Below, one piece after another: positions 15,717 to 24,049 of a stretch of DNA of 54,488 nt. How positions within the stretch are numbered: the first letter of the stretch is position 1; every line of letters starts with the position of its first letter. The notes beneath the pieces were generated by a model that was not told where the DNA came from, searched no databases, and was given only the letters and a program-made list of their open reading frames with translations. Source of the DNA: Lachnospiraceae bacterium (GTDB taxonomy: Bacteria > Bacillota > Clostridia > Lachnospirales > Lachnospiraceae); the NCBI GenBank assembly GCA_014804645.1, contig JAAUZI010000051.1, positions 1 to 54,488 of the forward strand. Direction: 5' to 3'. The position numbers were made by a program, and so were the translations under genes.

Positions 15717-15808
15717 TAAAAGGAGCAACCGCTCACAAAGTGGTTGACCTCCCGTAGATTAAAGCCTACCTTCATCGGTCAAGTGACAAGGTAGGCTTGT
15801 TTATTTTT
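15717..15808 (+). ncRNA. predicted antisense RNA, type I antitoxin
   Basis: A predicted ~90-nt RNA opposite the 3' untranslated end of the toxin gene. Its 5' half folds as GGAG-CAACC ... GGTTG-ACCTCC (15722-15752). Its 3' half is a classic terminator: AAGCCTACC (15762-15770) pairs with GGTAGGCTT (15790-15798), followed by a T-rich run. The minus-strand toxin mRNA would have to cross this whole region, so the two RNAs can form a ~90-bp duplex. This matches the arrangement of the TxpA/RatA class, where the antitoxin overlaps the toxin 3' end. Boundaries are inferred. Confidence 0.6.
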
Positions 15809-15893
15809 GCTTGTTGTTCCTATCTATGTAGGTAAGCAGTGCGATTAAAAATGTAGCAAACAGAACTAAATCCTGAAAGGAAAACATTTCCAT
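15801..15893 (-). CDS. holin-like type I toxin, 30 residues
   Basis: A 30-residue peptide that begins MEMFSF, has one membrane helix (DLVLFATFLIALLTY) and ends in a charged tail (DRNNKQK). This is the pattern of the Hol_Tox family of putative holin-like type I toxins. It would insert in the cell's own membrane when over-expressed. Seven bases before the ATG is GGGAGGT, which can pair with ACCTCCC 15 bases further upstream in the mRNA, hiding the ribosome site. A minus-strand promoter at 15964-15992 and an antisense RNA from the other strand complete a toxin-antitoxin module. It lies between the HAD phosphatase gene and the tracrRNA of the CRISPR locus. Confidence 0.75.
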   Translation of the reverse strand: MEMFSFQDLVLFATFLIALLTYIDRNNKQK

Positions 15894-15900
15894 CCACACC

Positions 15901-15929
15901 ACCTCCCTTCTTTCTCAAGTTAGGGAGGT
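15901..15929 (-). promoter_or_regulatory. ribosome-site-sequestering hairpin of the toxin mRNA
   Basis: In the toxin transcript ACCTCCC (complement of 15923-15929) precedes a 15-base loop and then GGGAGGT (complement of 15901-15907), which is the ribosome site. The seven-base stem would block translation of the full-length mRNA, a common safety device of type I toxins. Confidence 0.65.
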
Positions 15930-15963
15930 TTTCCACCTTGTAACACGATTGCTCCTAAACGAA

Positions 15964-15992
15964 ATTATATTGTGTTTCAAAAAAGATTGCAA
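15964..15992 (-). promoter_or_regulatory. toxin promoter
   Basis: On the minus strand TTGCAA (15987-15992) and TATAAT (15964-15969) are 17 bases apart. Transcription would begin near 15957, giving a ~64-base leader before the toxin ATG. Confidence 0.7.
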
Positions 15993-16040
15993 TATGATTT
16001 TTGTACTATTTTTATATATAGACTATTTTTGGATTGTCTA

Positions 16041-16070
16041 TTGATAAAAATATAGTATTATTGGTATAAT
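16041..16070 (+). promoter_or_regulatory. candidate cas operon promoter
   Basis: TTGATA (16041-16046) and TATAAT (16065-16070) are 18 bases apart on the plus strand. A transcript from here would run through the tracrRNA gene in antisense, first crossing the palindromic terminator at 16073-16099, before reaching cas9. No better plus-strand promoter is visible closer to cas9. Confidence 0.5.
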
Positions 16071-16072
16071 TT

Positions 16073-16168
16073 AAAAAAGACCCTCTGCAGAGTCTTTTTA
16101 CCGCACAATGCGGACTCATATGAAGAGTGAATTCGGAAAAATCCTTATTTGCACTCACCTTGTAAGTT
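16073..16168 (-). ncRNA. tracrRNA
   Basis: On the minus strand the RNA would begin near 16168 with AACUUACAAGG, which pairs over 11 bases with CCUUGUAAGUU of the CRISPR repeat. After a bulge, CAAAU pairs with the GUUUG that opens the repeat. This reproduces the lower stem, bulge and upper stem of Cas9 guides. Downstream are two small hairpins (ACTC/GAGT near 16115-16132; CCGCA/TGCGG at 16101-16113). The end is a terminator in which AAAAAGAC pairs with GTCTTTTT (16073-16099), which works in both directions. Length is about 96 bases. It lies upstream of cas9 and is transcribed away from it. Confidence 0.85.
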
Positions 16169-16174
16169 GTAATA

Positions 16175-16203
16175 ACGATAACACATAAAAAAGTTTATGT
16201 CAA
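16175..16203 (-). promoter_or_regulatory. tracrRNA promoter
   Basis: On the minus strand a perfect TTGACA (16198-16203) lies 17 bases before TATCGT (16175-16180). The predicted start, about seven bases on, falls at the first base of the anti-repeat, so the RNA would need no 5' trimming. Confidence 0.8.
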
Positions 16204-16227
16204 CAAAAAACTAAGGAGGATTATTTT

Positions 16228-19200
16228 ATGTACTATATGGGGTTGGATTTGGGAACCAGCTCAGTCGGATGGGCAGTGACGGATGAAAAATATAATATTG
16301 TGCGTAAGAAAGGAAAGGACATCTGGGGAGTTCGTCTATTTGATGAGGCAAAAACTGCCAACGATAGGAGAACCAACCGCATTTCCCGAAGACGCAGGGC
16401 AAGAGAAGTCGCCCGCATAGGGACTCTGAAAGATTTTTTTAGTGAGGCAATAGAGGAGGTAGACCCGGGATTTTATCAGCGCGTGGAAGAAAGCAAATAC
16501 CATGAAGAGGATAAGAGGGGCGAGGGTAAAGATGCCATCTTTCATGATGTGGGCTTTACTGACAAGGAATATTATGCGCAGTATCCTACCATAGCACATC
16601 TGCAGAAAGAGCTGATTTTATCCAAGGACAAGCATGATGTGAGGCTGGTGTATCTGGCCATTTTGAATTTGTTCAAGCACAGGGGCCATTTTCTCAATGC
16701 AGGTCTGGGAGATGTGGAAACAGATGCAGTGACGCTCTACAGTGAATTGCAGAGGATTGCTGTAGACGAATTTGGCATTTCTTTTTCTGGTGAATATCAG
16801 AAACAGGAAATTGACAAAATTGTGAATAATCGTGCCATATCCAAGAGAGAGCGAGCTGAGCAGTTGGCTGCTTTATGGAATATTGCGCCCTCAAAGGAAA
16901 AACGGGAATATGAAATTATCAAGATGTTATGTGGATTGTCGGGAAAAATCGCTAATATATTTGAAGAAGGTTTATTGACGGGGGAGACAGGAAAGCTGCA
17001 GGTTTCTTTTCGTGATGCCAGATATGATGAGAAACTTGGTACAATATCGGAATGCGGTATTTCTTCGGTGATGGATCTGATTGATACAGCCAAAAAATTG
17101 CATGACTGCTGGCTGCTAAATGAGATTATGAAAGGTCAGCCTTATCTTTGCTTTGCCAGAGTCTCTTCTTATGAGAAACATAGAGAAGACCTAAGAAGGC
17201 TAAAAGCGGTCATACAAAAGTATGCGCCGGAGGAATACGAGTATTGTTTTCGGACAATGAAAAATGACAATTACAGTGGTTATGTGGGGTCTGTGAATTG
17301 TAAAAAGATAAAGGCAAGGAGAAACAGAAAGGCTTCATCAGAAGAATTTTTCAAATATCTTCGCAGAATTCTGGCGGACATGCCAGAAGATGAGGAGGTA
17401 CAATATCTTCAGCAGGAGTTGGAGAACGAATCCTTGTTGCCCAAACAGCTTACTGCCGACAATGGGGTGATTCCCAATCAGGCTCATGCTACGGAACTTA
17501 AGGCTATATTGAAAAATGCACAGGAATATCTTCCTTTTCTGAAGAAGAAGGATGAAACAGGACTTACTATAAGTGATAAAATAGTGCAGTTATTTACCTT
17601 TCAGATTCCTTATTATGTGGGACCTTTACATATAAACAGTGGCGAAGAGTCAAATAAATGGGTAGTCAGAAAAGAAGGGGGAAAAGTATTCCCATGGAAT
17701 CTCGAGCAAAAAGTAGATTTACAGCAGACACGGGAACAGTTTGTTATGCGTATGGTGCGCCATTGCACATATGTTGCGGGAGAGAGCGCTTTGCCCAAGG
17801 GTTCGCTTTTGTACGAAAAATTTATGGTTCTCAATGAGTTAAATGTTTTGAGAATAAATGGAGAGAGAATATCCGTTGAGGATAAGCAGAATATTTTTAA
17901 TCAGTTTTTCCTTAAGGGAAAGAAAGTGAGTAGAAAAAAAATTCTGTCTTATTTTCAGTCTCAGGGAGTTATCGGAGAAAATGACGCGGATTTGTTGTCT
18001 GGAATGGAGGAGGGATTTGCAAGTTCTCTGACTTCCTATGGACGATTTAAGGATGTGGTGGGGGATGCAATCAATACCTGGGATTACCAGCAGATGGCAG
18101 AACAGATTATTTTCTGGGGAACGGTATATTCCGGCGACAGGAAACTTTTGTCTCAGCTGATTACGGAGAAATATGGGCCGGAGAGCAGCAATGCGCTCCT
18201 GACCAAGGAACAGATTAAGAGAATTTCAGGATTTAAGTGGCAGGATTGGGGAAGACTGTCCCGCCAGTTTTTGGAGATGGAGGGGTGCGAGAAAGAAACG
18301 GGAGAAGTGCGTACACTTATCTCTGCACTCTGGGAAACTAACAGCAATTTGATGGAATTGTTAAGCGATGCATATACCTATTCGGACAGACTGGCGGAAA
18401 AGTCGGAAAAAAAGGACAAACTTCTTGCGGAGGTCTGCAGCGAGGATCTGGAAGAATACTACTTTTCCGCGCCAGTCAAACGAATGATATGGCAGACTCT
18501 GCTCATCATGAAAGAAGTCGGTCAGGTCATGGGAGAAAATCCGGGGAGAGTCTTTATTGAGATGCCTCGCACGGATGGAGAGAAGGGGGTTCGGACCACC
18601 TCAAGAAAGAGGAAATTTGAAGAGCTATATAAGCAGTGTAAGAAAGATGAGCGGGATTGGCAGGCGGAGATCAGCTTACACAGCGAAGGGGAATTCAGGA
18701 GCAAAAAGCTGTACCTATATTATTTACAAAAGGGACGCTGCATGTATTCGGGCGAGCCTATTGCACTGGAGGACCTCTTTAATGACAATTTATATGATAT
18801 AGATCATGTATATCCGAGACATTATGTGAAAGACGACAGTCTGGACAATAATCTTGTCCTGGTTAAAAAACAGATAAATGCGCATAAACGGGATAACTTC
18901 CCATTGGAAAGAGAAATACAGGGAAAGCAACATGCTTTTTGGAGGTCCCTGCTGGATACGGGATTTCTCTCAAAGGAAAAATATAATCGTCTGACTCGCA
19001 CATGGCAATTTTCGGATGAGGAGCTAGCAAGTTTTATCAACAGACAGATTGTGGAAACGGGACAGGCGACAAAGGCAGTTGCTCATTTATTGGAGGAAAT
19101 GCTGCCGGGAACGGAAGTAGTGTATGTCAAGGCGGGAAATGTGTCTGAATTCCGCCATCAATTTGATGTGCTCAAAGCCAGATCCGTGAATGACCTTCAC

Positions 19201-20256
19201 CATGCGAAGGACGCTTACTTAAATATTGTAGTGGGAAATGTGTACTATACCAAGTTCACACGCAACCCCCTGTTGTTTATACAGCAAAACGGAAAGAATC
19301 GGCCTTATCATATGGATAAAGTTTTTCTGTATGATGTGCAGCGGAATGGAACAACTGCGTGGACGGCGGGGAATCAGGGCAGTATTGTCACGGTAAAAGA
19401 GATGATGAATAAAAATACTCCTCTTGTGACCAGAAAGGTGTATGAGATGCATGGAGGAATTGCAAATCAAAATTTGTGTTCTGCAAAAGAGGCAAAACCA
19501 GAAATTTATCTTCCGGCCAAAGTAAGGGATAGACGTTTGAAAGATGTCACAAAATATGGCGGATATGAAAAAGTAACAGGTGCGTATTATTTTCTGGTGG
19601 AGCATATGCGAAAAGGGAAGAAAATTCGCACACTGGAAGTAGTGCCTTTATATTTAAAAGAACAGTTAAGCGATATAAATAATTTAACAGTGTATTGCGA
19701 ACAAAGATTAAGACTGGAGCAACCACGAGTTATATTATATAAGATAAGGTTTAAAACATTAATTAAGCGAAATGGTTTTTTGCTAAGACTAAGTGGTCGT
19801 ACAGACAATTGGATTACGGTTGACAATGCAGTACAGTTGTGTATAGGAAAACATTGGGAGAATTATATAAGGCATTTGGAAAATTTTCTTATATCCGGAA
19901 AGGAGTATGATAATCGAGAGATTGTGACCAATAGGGCAAATATAGAACTATATCAACTATTGCTTGAAAAGCATACTCAGACTATCTATCGAGAGAGACC
20001 ACATTCGATCGCCCAGAAAATGATAGACGCAAAAGATAAATTCAAAAGTCTCAATCTGATAGAGCAGGCAAGTTCATTAATGGAACTACTGAAAGCAACA
20101 CAATGTACTAATTTGCCCATTGATGATAAGGCAACTGGTATTAAGACATCTCGCATGAAAATAAATAACGATATTACAAGAGCAGATACATTTTTGCTGA
20201 TTTATGAGTCTGTAACCGGAATCTATACAAGAGAAATGGACTTAAAAGCTCTATGA
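16228..20256 (+). CDS. cas9: Cas9 endonuclease, type II-A
   Basis: An RNA-guided DNA nuclease of 1342 residues, the usual length for subtype II-A. RuvC-I is GLDLGTSSVGWAV with D7. The arginine-rich bridge helix (RRTNRISRRRRAREVARIG) follows near 48-66. RuvC-II is VFIEMPR with E778, the HNH site is DIDHVYP with D859 and H860, and RuvC-III is HHAKDAYLN with H991/H992 and D995. These correspond to D10, E762, H840, H983 and D986 of the Streptococcus pyogenes enzyme, so all catalytic residues are present. The start has AAGGAGGA at good distance. The last four bases overlap cas1. The C-terminal ~250 residues would hold the PAM-interacting domain, which I cannot read for specificity. Confidence 0.97.
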   Translation: MYYMGLDLGTSSVGWAVTDEKYNIVRKKGKDIWGVRLFDEAKTANDRRTNRISRRRRAREVARIGTLKDFFSEAIEEVDPGFYQRVEESKYHEEDKRGEGKDAIFHDVGFTDKEYYAQYPTIAHLQKELILSKDKHDVRLVYLAILNLFKHRGHFLNAGLGDVETDAVTLYSELQRIAVDEFGISFSGEYQKQEIDKIVNNRAISKRERAEQLAALWNIAPSKEKREYEIIKMLCGLSGKIANIFEEGLLTGETGKLQVSFRDARYDEKLGTISECGISSVMDLIDTAKKLHDCWLLNEIMKGQPYLCFARVSSYEKHREDLRRLKAVIQKYAPEEYEYCFRTMKNDNYSGYVGSVNCKKIKARRNRKASSEEFFKYLRRILADMPEDEEVQYLQQELENESLLPKQLTADNGVIPNQAHATELKAILKNAQEYLPFLKKKDETGLTISDKIVQLFTFQIPYYVGPLHINSGEESNKWVVRKEGGKVFPWNLEQKVDLQQTREQFVMRMVRHCTYVAGESALPKGSLLYEKFMVLNELNVLRINGERISVEDKQNIFNQFFLKGKKVSRKKILSYFQSQGVIGENDADLLSGMEEGFASSLTSYGRFKDVVGDAINTWDYQQMAEQIIFWGTVYSGDRKLLSQLITEKYGPESSNALLTKEQIKRISGFKWQDWGRLSRQFLEMEGCEKETGEVRTLISALWETNSNLMELLSDAYTYSDRLAEKSEKKDKLLAEVCSEDLEEYYFSAPVKRMIWQTLLIMKEVGQVMGENPGRVFIEMPRTDGEKGVRTTSRKRKFEELYKQCKKDERDWQAEISLHSEGEFRSKKLYLYYLQKGRCMYSGEPIALEDLFNDNLYDIDHVYPRHYVKDDSLDNNLVLVKKQINAHKRDNFPLEREIQGKQHAFWRSLLDTGFLSKEKYNRLTRTWQFSDEELASFINRQIVETGQATKAVAHLLEEMLPGTEVVYVKAGNVSEFRHQFDVLKARSVNDLHHAKDAYLNIVVGNVYYTKFTRNPLLFIQQNGKNRPYHMDKVFLYDVQRNGTTAWTAGNQGSIVTVKEMMNKNTPLVTRKVYEMHGGIANQNLCSAKEAKPEIYLPAKVRDRRLKDVTKYGGYEKVTGAYYFLVEHMRKGKKIRTLEVVPLYLKEQLSDINNLTVYCEQRLRLEQPRVILYKIRFKTLIKRNGFLLRLSGRTDNWITVDNAVQLCIGKHWENYIRHLENFLISGKEYDNREIVTNRANIELYQLLLEKHTQTIYRERPHSIAQKMIDAKDKFKSLNLIEQASSLMELLKATQCTNLPIDDKATGIKTSRMKINNDITRADTFLLIYESVTGIYTREMDLKAL

Positions 20257-21119
20257 GTTGGCGAACAGTGGTAGTTACCGGGAGTGCCAAATTAGATTAT
20301 CAAATGGGCTTTCTTGTGGTACGAAAAGAAAAAATAACAAAAATCCATTTAAATGAAATTGCGATTCTGCTCATTGATTCCACGGCAGTCTCTATAACCA
20401 CGGCATTGATAAACGAGCTGCTGAAACAGAAGGTTAAGATTGTATTTTGCAATGAGAAACGCAATCCCTGCGGAGAGATTGTTCCGTACTATGGAAGTCA
20501 TGATACCAGCGCAAAGATCAGGGCGCAGATAGCCTGGAGCTATGAGGACAAAAAGAAGATATGGACAGAGATCGTAAGGGAAAAGATCCGAAAGCAAAGT
20601 TCACTGCTTCAGAATCTGGAAAAGAAGGAGTATCTTCTGTTGGAGCAATATGTTGCAGAACTGCAATACGGGGACGAGAGTAACCGGGAAGGGCATGCTG
20701 CAAAGGTATACTTTAATGCTCTGTTTGGAATGGATTTCAGCAGAACCAGCGACAGTCCCTTAAATGCAGCATTAAATTACGGATACTCCATAATTTTATC
20801 AAGTTTTACAAAAGAAATTTGTGCAAATGGATATTTGACGCAGATCGGTATATTTCATGACAATATGTTTAACCCTTTTAATCTTGCCTCGGATATGATG
20901 GAGCCATTTCGTGTTTTGGTAGATCGCGCAGTTCATGATATGGGGATCAAGCAATTTGGAACAGAAGAAAAAATTATGCTGATAGATCTATTAAATTCCA
21001 TGGTGGTCATTGCGGGGCGGTCGGAGTATGTAAGCAATGCAGTGAAGATATACTGTAAAAGTATTTTTGACGCACTTAATGAAAGGGATACCTCGTTGAT
21101 AAAATATTATGAGTTATAG
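20253..21119 (+). CDS. cas1: CRISPR adaptation endonuclease Cas1, type II
   Basis: A 288-residue integrase that, with Cas2, inserts new spacers at the leader end of the array. The metal-binding residues typical of the family appear as E146 (in REGHAAKVYFNALFG), H202 (in FHDNMFNPFNL) and E217 (in DMMEPFR). Length and sequence agree with type II-A Cas1. It overlaps the cas9 stop by four bases (ATGA) and overlaps cas2 by 11 bases, so the operon is tightly coupled. Confidence 0.96.
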   Translation: MSWRTVVVTGSAKLDYQMGFLVVRKEKITKIHLNEIAILLIDSTAVSITTALINELLKQKVKIVFCNEKRNPCGEIVPYYGSHDTSAKIRAQIAWSYEDKKKIWTEIVREKIRKQSSLLQNLEKKEYLLLEQYVAELQYGDESNREGHAAKVYFNALFGMDFSRTSDSPLNAALNYGYSIILSSFTKEICANGYLTQIGIFHDNMFNPFNLASDMMEPFRVLVDRAVHDMGIKQFGTEEKIMLIDLLNSMVVIAGRSEYVSNAVKIYCKSIFDALNERDTSLIKYYEL

Positions 21120-21429
21120 ATTTATGAGAATTTTAGTGATGTTTGATCTACCGGTGGGAACGGTGGGCGAGAGAAGAGAATATACGAGATTTCGGAAGTT
21201 TCTGATTAAAAATGGATATTTGATGTTGCAGGAGTCCATCTATTGTAAGCTTGCACAGAATTCTACCATGGCGGATGCTCTGATGGATAATTTGCGAAAA
21301 AACAAACCGGAATCAGGATTGGTACAGGTGCTTAAGGTGACAGAAAAACAATATGAAAAGATGGAGTTTCTTGTAGGTGAATTTTCTTCGGATGTTTTGG
21401 ATAGTGATGAGAGGCTGGTTGTCTTATGA
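21109..21429 (+). CDS. cas2: CRISPR adaptation protein Cas2, type II
   Basis: A 106-residue ferredoxin-fold protein that bridges two Cas1 dimers in the integration complex. The N-terminus MSYRFMRILVMFDLPV is characteristic of II-A Cas2 and keeps the acidic D13 at the end of the first strand. I keep the ATG at 21109, which overlaps cas1, because II-A relatives start with MSYR; an internal ATG at 21124 is less likely. It overlaps csn2 by four bases. Confidence 0.95.
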   Translation: MSYRFMRILVMFDLPVGTVGERREYTRFRKFLIKNGYLMLQESIYCKLAQNSTMADALMDNLRKNKPESGLVQVLKVTEKQYEKMEFLVGEFSSDVLDSDERLVVL

Positions 21430-22100
21430 TATGTCTGGCGCATTCTAAAAGTAATTTAAAAATTGAAATGGCGGAGGGGAAGATTTCAGTTCTGGTAATC
21501 GAGAATCCGACTGTTATGAGAGAATTGCTCCAGGAATTGGAAGAACAGCAGCAAGGTAACTCCAGTGAAATTGTGCTGTCTATTGACTATGAGCCCGTTT
21601 CAATCAGTAAAAATCTTCTTCTTATAAATGATCCACTTAATATTGACTGTAATGACCGAAAAATTCTTACAAAGCTGTATCAAAGCATAGTGGATGAGGA
21701 GAAAGCGCAGTATCATCTGGAAAAAGATAATTTTGACAAGGCATATTTGGAATATTTAAGAGAGATTTGCCTGTTGAGTCCTTTGCCGCTTATCTATGAC
21801 GAAAGGTTAAATGTAGGAGAATTACTAAAAAGTGCACATGTAATGATAGATCATACAACAGGAAGTTATGTTGAAAATCTCTGGAACTTTATCAAAGTAA
21901 TGAGTGATCTATTTCATATTAAGGTATTTGCTTTTGTTAATTTAAAAAGTTTTCTCTCAAAACAGGAATTGGACCTTCTTTACATGCAGTGCTTTTATGA
22001 GCAAAAGCAACTGCTCCTAATAGAATCACATGATACGCCGTCTCGGACGGACGAGATAAAATATATTATTGACGCTGATGGATGTATGATTTATTATTGA
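21426..22100 (+). CDS. csn2: Csn2, subtype II-A adaptation protein
   Basis: The fourth gene of the operon, 224 residues, matching the short Csn2 form. Csn2 makes a ring-shaped tetramer that binds free DNA ends during spacer capture and defines subtype II-A. Sequence similarity is low across this family; position between cas2 and the array, length, and segments such as LSIDYEPVSISKNLLLINDPL and FVNLKSFLSKQELDLLY support the call. The ATG overlaps the cas2 stop (ATGA). A promoter for the array appears to lie inside its last 30 bases. Confidence 0.9.
   Translation: MICLAHSKSNLKIEMAEGKISVLVIENPTVMRELLQELEEQQQGNSSEIVLSIDYEPVSISKNLLLINDPLNIDCNDRKILTKLYQSIVDEEKAQYHLEKDNFDKAYLEYLREICLLSPLPLIYDERLNVGELLKSAHVMIDHTTGSYVENLWNFIKVMSDLFHIKVFAFVNLKSFLSKQELDLLYMQCFYEQKQLLLIESHDTPSRTDEIKYIIDADGCMIYY
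22069..22097 (+). promoter_or_regulatory. candidate promoter of the CRISPR array
   Basis: TTGACG (22069-22074) and TATTAT (22092-22097) are 17 bases apart, inside the end of csn2. Transcription would start near 22104, so the ~60-base leader (22101-22160) is largely transcribed. Confidence 0.6.
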
Positions 22101-22160
22101 TATAACTTACAGCACTGGCTAAAGTGCAATGGTTTGGTGAAGACAACAATATTATTTGGG

Positions 22161-23187
22161 GTTTGAGAACCTTGTAAGTTAAGAAGGGTGTGAAACAACC
22201 ATCGTTGTTATATGTCATTGGTTCGAGTTTGAGAACCTTGTAAGTTAAGAAGGGTGTGAAACACAATGCATTAATTTCTTCCTTGGACGTTCGTTTGAGA
22301 ACCTTGTAAGTTAAGAAGGGTGTGAAACTGATGACACAGAATTTAGACGTAAACGGCAGTTTGAGAACCTTGTAAGTTAAGAAGGGTGTGAAACCTGTGC
22401 GGTACTCTCCTGCTGTACCTGTGCGTTTGAGAACCTTGTAAGTTAAGAAGGGTGTGAAACATTTATGAAAGCCTTTGGCCCCCTGGATATGTTTGAGAAC
22501 CTTGTAAGTTAAGAAGGGTGTGAAACCAGAGTTCGATTTTCTACAACCCTTGAAATAGTTTGAGAACCTTGTAAGTTAAGAAGGGTGTGAAACCTTTTGA
22601 TCTGATCTTAATGATCGCGGCTGGTTTGAGAACCTTGTAAGTTAAGAAGGGTGTGAAACAAAATATGGCATACAAGTTAATTACCCCGCGTTTGAGAACC
22701 TTGTAAGTTAAGAAGGGTGTGAAACCTAATGACGGTCTAGTCAATCTACAAACGGGTTTGAGAACCTTGTAAGTTAAGAAGGGTGTGAAACGTAAACTGG
22801 CATATCGTGTATCTGGACTTAGTTTGAGAACCTTGTAAGTTAAGAAGGGTGTGAAACAGCGGAAGAACCGCTTTGACTACCTTTTGTGTTTGAGAACCTT
22901 GTAAGTTAAGAAGGGTGTGAAACGATTAACACGGTCAAGAAATTCTATCCGGTGTTTGAGAACCTTGTAAGTTAAGAAGGGTGTGAAACGGGACTTATGA
23001 ATATACATCTCGTCCGACAGTTTGAGAACCTTGTAGGTTAAGAAGGATGTGAAACAAGTTTGCCCGCCAGATGCTTCTTTTTGATGTTTGAGAACCTTGT
23101 AAGTTAAGAAGGATGTGAAGCAAGATCCAGACGGTGGAAATGCTGGATGATGTTTGAGAACTTTGTAAGTTAAGTGAGGTGTAAAAC
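22161..23187 (+). CRISPR. CRISPR array, 16 repeats and 15 spacers
   Basis: The 36-base repeat opens GTTTGAGAACC and closes GGGTGTGAAAC. Repeats start at 22161, 22227, 22293, 22359, 22425, 22491, 22558, 22624, 22690, 22756, 22822, 22888, 22954, 23020, 23086 and 23152. Spacers are 30 bases except the sixth (31). The first 13 repeats are identical. The last three are increasingly altered (two changes at 23020, GAAGC ending at 23086, several changes at 23152), which puts the leader end at csn2 and the old end at 23187. The orientation matches the plus strand because the 5' part of the repeat pairs with the tracrRNA. Confidence 0.98.
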
Positions 23188-23274
23188 AGCAATTCCATAG
23201 GATTAAATCCCAAGATAGTTAATTGCGCTCAAGAAAAACAATGCTATATTTTAACAACACACAAGCCATGGCAT

Positions 23275-23826
23275 CTACCAGGAAACGCCATGGCCCGTAT
23301 GCGGCCTTACCGCACAGTAAGTAATATCAAGGATAAAAACCGTCAGCAGGACGCCGCACAGCACCAGCCGCCATCTGGGCCTGATCTTGTGATATATTTT
23401 CATATAGTACGGCAGCAGATAGCAGTTGAGCAACATGCCCCCCAGGCCAAAACATACCGCGCCAAGCAGGCAGATGCGGCCGTTCAGATTCAAAAAGTAT
23501 CCGCTGTAATCCCACCAGCGCATTCCCCATTTCCATTCCAGCAGCACACTGGCCCCATACTCCAACACGGAACAGATCACCGCGGAGAGCAGGAAGGTTA
23601 CAAAGGGTTTTTGATATAGCTTTTGCAGCAAAAACCACAGGGCCAGCCCACCCACTCCATAGATTGGCAGATAGGGGCCATAATATACGCCCCTGTTGAC
23701 CAGAGACTGCCTTGTCACCAGATATATTCCTGCCTCCCAGAGCCAGCCGCAAAAGGCCAGCAGGAAAAACAGGAGTACATAAAAGTCAAATTTTCTTGCA
23801 TTTCCCTTGTTTTTATGAGTCTTCAT
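23275..23826 (-). CDS. putative ABC-transporter type IV membrane protein (DUF1113-like)
   Basis: A 183-residue membrane protein with about five hydrophobic helices. The pattern FCGWLWEAGIYLV, then NRGVYYGPYLPIYGVGG and an EWKWGMRWWDYSGYFLNLNGRICL block is the signature of the DUF1113 / putative ABC-transporter type IV family common in clostridia. Its biochemical role is unknown to me. It runs toward the CRISPR array; a CCATGGC/GCCATGG hairpin (about 23266-23295) covers its stop codon and may end both converging transcripts. Confidence 0.82.
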   Translation of the reverse strand: MKTHKNKGNARKFDFYVLLFFLLAFCGWLWEAGIYLVTRQSLVNRGVYYGPYLPIYGVGGLALWFLLQKLYQKPFVTFLLSAVICSVLEYGASVLLEWKWGMRWWDYSGYFLNLNGRICLLGAVCFGLGGMLLNCYLLPYYMKIYHKIRPRWRLVLCGVLLTVFILDITYCAVRPHTGHGVSW

Positions 23827-24049
23827 GAGATTAGGATACCCAGTTTACGCAGGAAAATGCCTGTAACATTCCTTAGGGAAATCAGAATTCTTTGTTTCGC
23901 GCTGCTCTGGCACACATGGCCAGGTTGGCACTGGCGAACAGGATTTGAAGACGGTTTATGTTTTTCCCCTTGTGGGAATCGGAAACCTTGATGCCGGATG
24001 GCCGCCTGTTTTGATATCACGGTAGAAATCCAGCGCATCCCAGTTATCC
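23827..24049 (-). other. gap with possible frameshifted tail of the upstream gene
   Basis: Just past the stop of the prenyltransferase-fold gene, the +1 frame on the minus strand reads SCNEDNWDALDFYRDIKTG and continues a dozen residues to a stop (about 23966). It looks protein-like and could be the lost C-terminus of that gene after a frameshift. The rest of the gap shows nothing recognisable. Confidence 0.3.

Noticed and set aside
22161..23187. Self-targeting spacers
   Set aside because: By eye I found no spacer matching elsewhere in the window; a proper search was not possible, so nothing is claimed.
22066..23213. Short minus-strand frames with repeated GFTPFLTYKVLK segments
   Set aside because: They are translations of CRISPR repeats and spacers, with the repeat giving the same words each time.
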